A stretch of DNA of 13,927 nucleotides from JAAXTT01 sp964530215 (GTDB lineage Bacteria; Bacillota; Desulfotomaculia; Desulfotomaculales; Desulfocucumaceae). The translations under genes and the position numbers were made by a program. Below the pieces are notes generated by a model, which was not told the origin of the DNA, searched no databases, and saw only the letters and a program-made list of their open reading frames with translations. Of the stretch, positions 9,461 to 13,875 are shown piece after piece (position 1 is the first letter of the stretch; every line of letters starts with the position of its first letter). Where the stretch lies: NCBI GenBank assembly GCA_964530215.1, contig CAZHAJ010000036.1:1-13927 (forward strand), read 5' to 3'.

Positions 9461-9509
9461 CTAATGCACCACACCCCCAGAAGAGTTATATAATTTAACA
9501 AACAACGAA

Positions 9510-9544
9510 AAGCAAGGTCCTCTGATATTGATTAAACCTCGCTT
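9510..9544 (-). promoter_or_regulatory. Attenuator-like hairpin in the rpoB leader
   Basis: In minus-strand RNA, AAGCGAGGT (9536-9544) pairs with ACCTTGCTT (9510-9518), a 9-bp stem with one G-U wobble and a 17-nt loop, followed by a U-rich but interrupted tail (TTCGTTGTTTGTT). The wobble would be an A-C mismatch in the other strand, which supports function in rpoB mRNA. It could be a partial terminator or a processing site. Function is inferred from shape only. Confidence 0.45.
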
Positions 9545-9652
9545 TAACCTATTTTAACTTATAATATTATTACCCAAATAATGCCAACAGATACAGTTTA
9601 TTATCACAGCAAGCCCTATATTTTGGTAAAATATTTTTGCAACGATTTAATT

Positions 9653-9681
9653 ACTTTATCATATGCTTTTAAATATGTCAA
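9653..9681 (-). promoter_or_regulatory. Promoter of rpoBC
   Basis: A perfect -35 TTGACA (9676-9681), a 17-nt spacer ending in TGA, and -10 TAAAGT (9653-9658) with an extended -10 TG lie just downstream of the rplL terminator. Predicted start is near 9646, leaving a leader of about 185 nt before rpoB. Confidence 0.8.
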
Positions 9682-9704
9682 TGTCTTAACATCTCCAAAA
9701 CATT

Positions 9705-9748
9705 AAAAATTGGAGGCATCAACTATATCCGTCAAATGCCTCCAATTT
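9705..9748 (-). terminator. Rho-independent terminator after rplL
   Basis: A perfect 13-bp stem pairs 9707-9719 with 9736-9748 (AAATTGGAGGCAT and its complement) around a 16-nt loop. The minus-strand 3' side runs into a T-rich tract (AATTTTTAATG). It starts 21 nt after the rplL stop and should end the ribosomal protein operon before rpoB. Confidence 0.93.
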
Positions 9749-9769
9749 GAATTACTGATTCTCCCACAA

Positions 9770-10147
9770 CTACTTCAGTTCAACAGTGGCTCCCTGCTCT
9801 TCCAACTTAGCCTTGGCTGCTTCGGCATCTTCCTTGCTTACCTTTTCTTTAATGGGCTTGGGAGCTCCATCAACCAATTCCTTGGCTTCCTTCAGGCCCA
9901 GACCGGTGATTTCACGAACTGCTTTAATAACATTTATCTTTTTGTCGCCAGCACCCACGAGAACAACATCAAATTCAGTCTTCTCTTCTTCAGCGGCAGC
10001 GGGTGCTTCACCGGGAGCAGCTGCCGCAACTGCAACAGGAGCAGCAGCGGTAACGCCAAACTCTTCCTCAAAAGCTTTCACTAACTCAGCCAATTCCAAA
10101 ACAGTTAAACCTTTTACTAACTCTAATACTTCATTTACTTTAGACAT
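9770..10147 (-). CDS. rplL: 50S ribosomal protein L7/L12
   Basis: L7/L12 forms the multi-copy ribosomal stalk that recruits and activates translational GTPases such as EF-G and EF-Tu. The 125-residue product has the classic three-part plan. An N-terminal dimerisation helix pair (1-32, VNEVLELVKGLTVLELAELV) binds L10. An Ala/Pro-rich hinge spans about 33-54. The C-terminal domain (55-125) includes KINVIKAVREITGLGLKEAK, the factor-binding face. Start is ATG (10145-10147) with AGGAGGT (10154-10160) 6 nt upstream. It follows rplJ by 38 nt and is the last gene of its operon. Its own strong SD fits the need for more L7/L12 than L10, which is general knowledge of the stalk. Confidence 0.98.
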   Translation of the reverse strand: MSKVNEVLELVKGLTVLELAELVKAFEEEFGVTAAAPVAVAAAAPGEAPAAAEEEKTEFDVVLVGAGDKKINVIKAVREITGLGLKEAKELVDGAPKPIKEKVSKEDAEAAKAKLEEQGATVELK

Positions 10148-10185
10148 TATAATACCTCCTATTAATTAAAAAATAATATATTGAT

Positions 10186-10719
10186 TTAAGCCGATTCTTC
10201 TGCTTTTTGCTGACGCACCGCGTCCAAAGCGTATACAAAATTTCTGAGAGTTCCTTGGAGCGAAGATGCAAATCCGTACATAGGAGACTGCATCCCACCG
10301 AGAACCTTACCCAGCAGAACCTCTCTGGTGGGCAGATCTGCTAAAGCACGCACTTCTTTTGCATCAATAGCTCTACCTTCCAGTATGCCTGCCTTAATCT
10401 CAAGGGGAACTTTTGTTTCTTTAATAAACTTCTTGAAAACCTTGGCCGGGGCAACCAAATCCTCTCCACCAAAAGCGATTACAGTGGGACCCACCAAATA
10501 CTGCTCCAAATCATTAAAACCTATTTCCTGTGCCACCTTAATTGCCAGCGTATTTTTTACAACCTTCAATACGCAACCATTTTCTCGCATATTGGCACGC
10601 AACTTAGTCATATTTGCAACATTTATGCCTTTGTTATCAGCTAAAATTGCAACTGGAGCCTCTTTAAATTTTTCCCTTAGATCACTAATCATTTTTTCTT
10701 TTTCTTTTTTGGTAATCAA
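10186..10719 (-). CDS. rplJ: 50S ribosomal protein L10
   Basis: L10 anchors the L7/L12 stalk to 23S rRNA; the L10(L12)4 complex is the known autoregulator of its own operon. The 177-residue product begins MITKKEKEKMISDLREKFKE, contains KVVKNTLAIKVA and the conserved VGPTVIAFGGEDLVAPAK block, and ends in the C-terminal helix that binds L7/L12 dimers. I choose a TTG start (10717-10719) because AAGGAGGG (10728-10735) is correctly spaced and the N-terminus then matches other L10 proteins in length. An ATG at 10721-10723 uses the same SD but is out of frame and stops after 12 codons; an internal in-frame ATG at 10690-10692 would remove 9 conserved-length residues and has no clear SD. The gene sits behind a 171-nt leader. 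Confidence 0.96.
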   Translation of the reverse strand: MITKKEKEKMISDLREKFKEAPVAILADNKGINVANMTKLRANMRENGCVLKVVKNTLAIKVAQEIGFNDLEQYLVGPTVIAFGGEDLVAPAKVFKKFIKETKVPLEIKAGILEGRAIDAKEVRALADLPTREVLLGKVLGGMQSPMYGFASSLQGTLRNFVYALDAVRQQKAEESA

Positions 10720-10741
10720 GCATTAAACCCTCCTTTCAGAA

Positions 10742-10856
10742 AACTAAAAATGGACCCAGTAGACATGGGCCCGCTATAAATAGTATTGCTTATTTAAGCA
10801 TTTCCTTGGGCCTAGGCTGGCGAAACACTTTAAGTCCTTGGACACCAGCTGTCTAC
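10742..10856 (-). ncRNA. L10-type ribosomal protein leader with terminator/antiterminator
   Basis: This structured 5' region of rplJ matches the known L10 leader class in place and in its GCCTAGG-containing core. In minus-strand RNA, GUAGACA (10850-10856) can pair with UGUCUAC (10759-10765). GCUGGUG (10843-10849) pairs with CGCCAGC (10816-10822). GGCCC (10808-10812) pairs with GGGCC (10768-10772). All three helices nest together. The competing terminator stem pairs 10766-10772 with 10752-10758 around a 7-nt loop and is followed by ATTTTT. Because the terminator uses 10768-10772 and encloses 10759-10765, the two folds exclude each other. In other Firmicutes L10(L12)4 binding favours termination; that regulation is inferred here. 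Confidence 0.82.
10746..10772 (-). terminator. Attenuator hairpin within the L10 leader
   Basis: A 7-bp GC-rich stem (GGGCCCA at 10766-10772 with TGGGTCC at 10752-10758, one G-U pair) closes a 7-nt loop and is followed on the minus strand by ATTTTTAG. It lies 27 nt before the rplJ start and is probably the conditional terminator of the leader. The T tract is short, which fits partial readthrough. Confidence 0.72.
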
Positions 10857-10890
10857 AGCACGGCTATTTAATTATATTTATCCATTAGGC

Positions 10891-11586
10891 CTAGAGCTTT
10901 GCTGCATTTACTTTTACGCCAGGCCCCATGGTGGAGCAAACGGTAATACTTTTTAGATACTGACCCTTTGCAGCCTGAGGCTTTACACGAATCAACTGTT
11001 CCATGAGAACTTTAAAATTATCTACTAATTTGTCAGCATCAAAAGATGCCTTGCCGATGGGAACATGAATAATACCCGCCTTATCAACGCGATATTCGAT
11101 TTTACCAGCCTTTACTTCTTTAACTGCTTCGGCCACATCAAATGTTACCGTACCTGTCTTTGGGTTGGGCATTAATCCGCGGGGTCCAAGAACACGACCC
11201 AATCTACCCACCAAGCCCATCATGTCCGGCGTAGCAATGGCTACGTCAAAACCTAACCATGATTCCTTCTGAATCTTTTCCACTATATCCTCGGCGCCAA
11301 CAAAATCAGCACCGGCCTCTTCGGCATCTTTTGCCTTATCACCCTTGGCGAAAACCACTACTTTCCGTGTCTTACCCGTACCATGGGGCAATACCACCGC
11401 TCCACGAACCTGCTGATCGGCATGACGGGGATCTACTCCCAATCTTATTACTGCCTCCACAGTTTCATCAAACTTAGCATTGGACAGATTTTTCACCAAC
11501 TCCAAGGCTTCACTGGGATCGTATAACTTATCCTGTTCCACTTGCTTTAAGGCATCGGTATACTTTTTACCTTGTTTATTAGACAT
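10891..11586 (-). CDS. rplA: 50S ribosomal protein L1
   Basis: L1 forms the mobile stalk near the ribosomal E site and also acts as a translational repressor in many bacteria by binding its own mRNA. The 231-residue product has the usual bacterial length. It starts MSNKQGKKYTDALKQVEQDK and contains VVLPHGTGKTRKVVVFAKGD and the signature GRLGRVLGPRGLMPNPKTGT, followed by GKIEYRVDKAGIIHVPIGK. Start is ATG (11584-11586) with AAGGGGG (11595-11601) about 8 nt upstream. A hairpin ends directly beside that SD (11602-11633). It lies between rplK (120-nt gap) and the rplJ leader. Confidence 0.98.
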   Translation of the reverse strand: MSNKQGKKYTDALKQVEQDKLYDPSEALELVKNLSNAKFDETVEAVIRLGVDPRHADQQVRGAVVLPHGTGKTRKVVVFAKGDKAKDAEEAGADFVGAEDIVEKIQKESWLGFDVAIATPDMMGLVGRLGRVLGPRGLMPNPKTGTVTFDVAEAVKEVKAGKIEYRVDKAGIIHVPIGKASFDADKLVDNFKVLMEQLIRVKPQAAKGQYLKSITVCSTMGPGVKVNAAKL

Positions 11587-11601
11587 TTTATAATCCCCCT
11601 T

Positions 11602-11633
11602 GTGGTGCAGACGGACCGAACAAGTCCTCCCAC
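11602..11633 (-). promoter_or_regulatory. Hairpin abutting the rplA SD, possible L1 autoregulatory site
   Basis: In minus-strand RNA, GUGG (11630-11633) pairs with CCAC (11602-11605) and GGAC (11624-11627) pairs with GUCC (11613-11616). The two helices are joined by an asymmetric internal loop: GA on the 5' side and 7 nt on the 3' side. The 3' end touches the rplA SD. Two short helices with an asymmetric loop is the general shape of L1-binding mRNA sites. The assignment is inferred from shape and place only. Confidence 0.42.
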
Positions 11634-11639
11634 TTTTAT

Positions 11640-11664
11640 AGCTTTCAGCTTTCCGCTGTCAGCT
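11640..11664. repeat. Degenerate 14-nt period repeat between rplK and rplA
   Basis: On the minus strand AGCTGACAGC (11655-11664) recurs as AGCTGAAAGC (11641-11650), 14 nt apart with one mismatch. The whole can also fold: outer AGCT with AGCT, inner CAGC with GCTG. It resembles simple intergenic repeats but is too short to classify. Confidence 0.45.
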
Positions 11665-11706
11665 CTTACCGGTATCTATTATTTCTGATTTGCTAACAGC
11701 CACATC

Positions 11707-12135
11707 TTAATCTTCGATAATGTCAATACCCATACTGCGTGCCGTGCCTTCAACCATACGCATAGCTGCTTCTATAGAAGCAGCATTTAGATCCTGCATT
11801 TTGGTTTCGGCAATTTCGCGTACTTTAGACTGAGGTAGTTTTGCAACCTTATTTTTATTAGGAACTCCTGAACCAGACTCTATACCGGCAGCCTTCTTCA
11901 GAAGGACAGCAGCTGGCGGAGTTTTAGTAATAAAGGTAAAAGATCTATCCTCATACACAGTGATCTCAACCGGAATAATCAAGCCTACCTGATTAGCAGT
12001 GCGCTCGTTATACTCCTTGACGAAGGCCATAATATTTACACCATGTTGACCCAATGCCGGACCCACTGGCGGAGCAGGAGTAGCTTTTCCCGCAGCGACC
12101 TGGAGCTTAATAACACCTGCAACTCTTTTTGCCAT
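11707..12135 (-). CDS. rplK: 50S ribosomal protein L11
   Basis: L11 binds the GTPase-associated centre of 23S rRNA at the base of the stalk and is part of the thiostrepton site; it also enables stringent-response activation by RelA-type enzymes. The product MAKRVAGVIKLQVAAGKATP is 142 residues, exactly the common L11 length. It has the proline-rich TPAPPVGPALGQ motif (19-30), with P23 and P26 in the thiostrepton-contact region, and a C-terminal rRNA-binding domain ending GTARSMGIDIIED. A second in-frame ATG two codons upstream (12139-12141) is nearer the AAGGAGGTG SD (12144-12152). Spacing from AGGAGG is 4 nt for that ATG and 10 nt for the chosen one, so spacing does not decide; homology favours 12135. 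It follows nusG by about 65 nt, the common nusG-rplK-rplA order. Confidence 0.96.
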   Translation of the reverse strand: MAKRVAGVIKLQVAAGKATPAPPVGPALGQHGVNIMAFVKEYNERTANQVGLIIPVEITVYEDRSFTFITKTPPAAVLLKKAAGIESGSGVPNKNKVAKLPQSKVREIAETKMQDLNAASIEAAMRMVEGTARSMGIDIIED

Positions 12136-12204
12136 AACCATTACACCTCCTTAATCTCTGATAACTGTGTAAACTTCAGCTCTATGTAATATTAATAGAG
12201 TTTT

Positions 12205-12732
12205 TTAATTAATTTTTTCCACTTGGGCATATTCCAGTTCCACCGGAGTGTCCCTGCCAAACATAGAAATTTTTACCTTTAGCTTGCCTTTGTCTGGATA
12301 TATCTCCTCGATAATACCGTCGAAATTTTCAAAAGGACCGTTTTTGACCCTGACACTCTCATTTATCTCAAACCGCATCCTTATTTTAGGCACATCTACT
12401 CCCATGGTTCTCATAATCTGGGTTGTTTCTTCTTCAGTCAAGGGTATAGGTTTTGAACCGCTGCCCACAAAACCGGTTACACCTGGGGTATTGCGGACAA
12501 CATACCATGAATCATCTGTCATTATCATTTCAACCAAAACATATCCCGGAAAGACTTTTCTTTTTATAACTTTTCGCTTACCGTCTTTGATCTCAATCTC
12601 ATCCTCCATAGGCACAAGGATCCGAAAGATCTTTTCCTCCATACCCATGGATTCAATTCTTTTCTCAAGATTTGCTTTTACTTTATTTTCATAACCTGAA
12701 TAAGTATGGATAACATACCATTGTTTGCTCAT
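12205..12732 (-). CDS. nusG: Transcription elongation and pausing factor NusG
   Basis: NusG binds the RNA polymerase clamp and adjusts pausing and elongation; its KOW domain contacts partners such as ribosomal protein S10. The 175-residue product has an NGN domain (about 1-110; MSKQWYVIHTYSGYENKVKA, then VFPGYVLVEM at 60-69) and a KOW domain (about 121-175; VRVKNGPFENFDGIIEEI). R80-N81-T82 in YVVRNTPGVTGFVG match the residues linked in B. subtilis to sequence-specific pausing, so pausing activity is plausible. Start is ATG (12730-12732). No SD lies at normal distance; the nearest is GGTGAGG (12753-12759), 20 nt away with a hairpin between. A five-codon ORF that uses that SD ends on the nusG start. 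secE lies 35 nt upstream. Confidence 0.97.
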   Translation of the reverse strand: MSKQWYVIHTYSGYENKVKANLEKRIESMGMEEKIFRILVPMEDEIEIKDGKRKVIKRKVFPGYVLVEMIMTDDSWYVVRNTPGVTGFVGSGSKPIPLTEEETTQIMRTMGVDVPKIRMRFEINESVRVKNGPFENFDGIIEEIYPDKGKLKVKISMFGRDTPVELEYAQVEKIN

Positions 12733-12763
12733 ATAAGGGATCCCATAGGATCCCTCACCCCCC
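12729..12763 (-). promoter_or_regulatory. Unusual nusG ribosome-binding region: SD, hairpin and five-codon ORF
   Basis: Directly visible on the minus strand: a G-rich SD (12753-12763); a perfect 7-bp stem pairing 12748-12754 (GGGATCC) with 12737-12743 (GGATCCC) around a 4-nt loop; and a small ORF, ATG at 12744-12746 reading MGSLI, whose TGA (12729-12731) overlaps the nusG ATG as ATGA. The SD is 6 nt from the small ORF's ATG and 20 nt from the nusG ATG. Either the hairpin brings the SD close to nusG, or ribosomes finish the small ORF and restart on nusG. Confidence 0.6.
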
Positions 12764-12767
12764 GGCT

Positions 12768-13100
12768 CTATCGGATAATCAGCTGCATAAGTCTACTCAT
12801 AGCAGAATCGAATACCCAGATAAGGGTACTAACAATAATTACTGCCACAGCAACTACTGCAGTATAGATGAGTACTTCCTTTCGGGTAGGCCAGTGAACC
12901 TTCTTAATTTCACTGACAACACCCTTAAAGTAAGACTTCACCCTACTCAAGCTGCTTTCTCTATCTTGTTTAACCGAGACGACCTTTTTTGTCTCTGCCT
13001 TAACAGGAACTTTTTTGTCTGTATTCTTTTTTTCAGCAGCTTGATCGGCCGTCAAAGCTTTTTCTTTTTCATTTTTTTCTGGTTTCTTGAGCAAAGCCAT
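12768..13100 (-). CDS. secE: Preprotein translocase subunit SecE
   Basis: SecE clamps the two halves of SecY in the membrane channel that exports proteins. The 110-residue product is the single-span Gram-positive type. A long charged cytoplasmic N-terminal extension (1-55, rich in Lys and Glu) leads into the conserved amphipathic segment GVVSEIKKVHWPTRKEV (about 60-76). A single transmembrane helix follows (about 77-98, VLIYTAVVAVAVIIVSTLIW). The N-terminal extension is longer than in the roughly 60-residue Bacillus form but is common in clostridia. Start is ATG (13098-13100) with AAGGA (13112-13116) 11 nt upstream, a weak, slightly distant SD. It lies between rpmG and nusG, its usual place. 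Confidence 0.95.
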   Translation of the reverse strand: MALLKKPEKNEKEKALTADQAAEKKNTDKKVPVKAETKKVVSVKQDRESSLSRVKSYFKGVVSEIKKVHWPTRKEVLIYTAVVAVAVIIVSTLIWVFDSAMSRLMQLIIR

Positions 13101-13200
13101 TCAATTGCACATCCTTAAACAGCGGAAATATACACTTCCACAAACGGTATTAATTTTAAGCCCCTACATAAATAAAATTGAGACAAATTGCTTAAAAATA

Positions 13201-13350
13201 TTAACGAGTCTCTTTATGGACAGTATGGACTTGGCAAAATCTACAGTATTTCTTCATCTCAAGCCGGCCAGAATCATTCTTTTTGTTCTTATTGGTTGTA
13301 TAGTTGCGACGCTTACAATCCGTGCAAGCCATAGATACACCCACACGCAC
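13201..13350 (-). CDS. rpmG: 50S ribosomal protein L33
   Basis: L33 is a small large-subunit protein near the E site. I read a 49-residue frame from GTG (13348-13350) to TAA (13201-13203). It starts MRVGVSMACTDCKRRNYTTN and ends VHTVHKETR. It has the four zinc-ribbon cysteines C9, C12, C36 and C39, so it is the zinc-binding (C+) type; its synthesis does not look adapted to zinc shortage. AGGAGG (13360-13365) lies 9 nt before the start. The gene is the first of the rpmG-secE-nusG unit and follows a promoter with a leader of about 55 nt. Although short, the match to the L33 family is clear over the whole length. Confidence 0.97.
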   Translation of the reverse strand: MRVGVSMACTDCKRRNYTTNKNKKNDSGRLEMKKYCRFCQVHTVHKETR

Positions 13351-13411
13351 GGGTTTCCACCTCCTAAAGAAAAAAAACCTCTTACTTCCTATTTTGAGGA
13401 TAACCTAAAAC

Positions 13412-13440
13412 AATTTATCATAATTACTTTAGCCTGTCAA
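13412..13440 (-). promoter_or_regulatory. Promoter of rpmG-secE-nusG-ribosomal protein operon
   Basis: A perfect -35 TTGACA (13435-13440), a 17-nt spacer ending in TGA, and -10 TAAATT (13412-13417) with an extended -10 TG. The predicted start near 13405 gives a leader of about 55 nt to rpmG. Confidence 0.85.
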
Positions 13441-13499
13441 TAGCTACAGTGACATGAAGAAAACTATGATATTTTCTAGTTTGCCTATCAAACAGCCCC

Positions 13500-13527
13500 A
13501 TTATACCATATTCTACCTGCTCGGCAA
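13500..13527 (-). promoter_or_regulatory. Second, upstream promoter-like sequence
   Basis: A perfect -10 TATAAT (13500-13505) preceded by TGG (extended -10), a 16-nt spacer, and -35 TTGCCG (13522-13527), 4 of 6 to consensus. Same strand as rpmG, about 88 nt upstream of the other promoter. It could be a tandem promoter or drive a short RNA. Confidence 0.7.
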
Positions 13528-13710
13528 CACACTTAACACATAGGATTCTATAATAAATTTTAGGGCGGACAACACACGAGTAGACCGAGTACAGAGAAAT
13601 TAGAATTCCAAAGCCAGAATCCAGGGGACAAAATTTTAGAAAACATTCCGGAGATTTAGAGCGGACTGAAATCCGCACACCCAGCCTGCATTTATGTGTG
13701 TTTTTTGATC

Positions 13711-13748
13711 ATAAAAGAGAGATTGATATACAAAAACATCAATCTCTC
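13711..13748 (-). terminator. Rho-independent terminator after tuf
   Basis: A perfect 11-bp stem pairs 13717-13727 (GAGAGATTGAT on plus) with 13738-13748 around a 10-nt loop and is followed on the minus strand by TTTT. It lies about 127 nt after the tuf stop and has no T tract in the plus direction. Confidence 0.88.
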
Positions 13749-13808
13749 CATCTAATTATTTACTCTCCATTTATGTCTACCCCAAAAACAGAGAGCCATT
13801 TCTTGAAA

Positions 13809-13839
13809 TTCTGGATTCTGACTTCTGGATTCTGACTTC
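13809..13839. repeat. 14-bp tandem repeat downstream of tuf
   Basis: TTCTGGATTCTGAC occurs twice exactly (13809-13822 and 13823-13836), followed by a partial third unit (TTC). An inverted copy of its core, AGAATCCAG, lies at 13616-13624. It sits between the tuf stop and its terminator. Confidence 0.85.
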
Positions 13840-13875
13840 CCACTTTTGACTGTTGCTGTAGAATTGTTTTTGTTT

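Larger units (their letters stand above)
9461..9769. other. rplL-rpoB intergenic region (309 nt)
   Basis: No gene is seen here. On the minus strand it holds, in order, the rplL terminator (9705-9748), the rpoBC promoter (9653-9681) and a leader of about 185 nt with three possible hairpins: a 7-bp AT-only stem (9618-9634), a 6-bp AT-only stem (9566-9582) and the stronger attenuator-like stem (9510-9544). B. subtilis has the methyltransferase-type gene ybxB between rplL and rpoB; nothing of that kind is present here. Confidence 0.8.
13351..13875. other. tuf-rpmG intergenic region (525 nt)
   Basis: No convincing gene or tRNA is seen. In the direction of transcription it holds a 14-bp tandem repeat (13809-13839), the tuf terminator (13711-13748), a repeat-bearing stretch (13559-13680), and two tandem promoters (13500-13527 and 13412-13440). 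The minus frame at 13424-13678 has a GTG start without SD and runs across both promoters, so I do not count it as a gene. Confidence 0.7.

Noticed and set aside
10871..10876. TATAAT on the minus strand just after rplA, possible rplJ promoter
   Set aside because: No recognisable -35 at 16-18 nt spacing and no extended -10; the region is AT-rich. Weak promoter activity is possible but not supported.
12180..12206. Plus-strand terminator-like hairpin (CTCTAT/ATAGAG then TTTTTT) at the nusG end
   Set aside because: The stem is only 6 bp and AT-rich, and no plus-strand transcript is known to need it. It might damp antisense transcription, but that is speculative.
13360..13405. Possible attenuator in the rpmG leader (CCTC/GAGG followed by T8)
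   Set aside because: The stem is only 4 bp with a 14-nt loop; the T run alone is not enough.
13424..13678. 84-codon minus-strand frame between tuf and rpmG
   Set aside because: It begins with GTG without an SD, matches no family I know, has poor protein-like composition and runs through two promoters including a perfect TTGACA.
13351..13875. tRNA genes, which often lie near tuf and secE in Firmicutes
   Set aside because: No T-loop GGTTCGAATCC-type sequence or cloverleaf arms were found on either strand.
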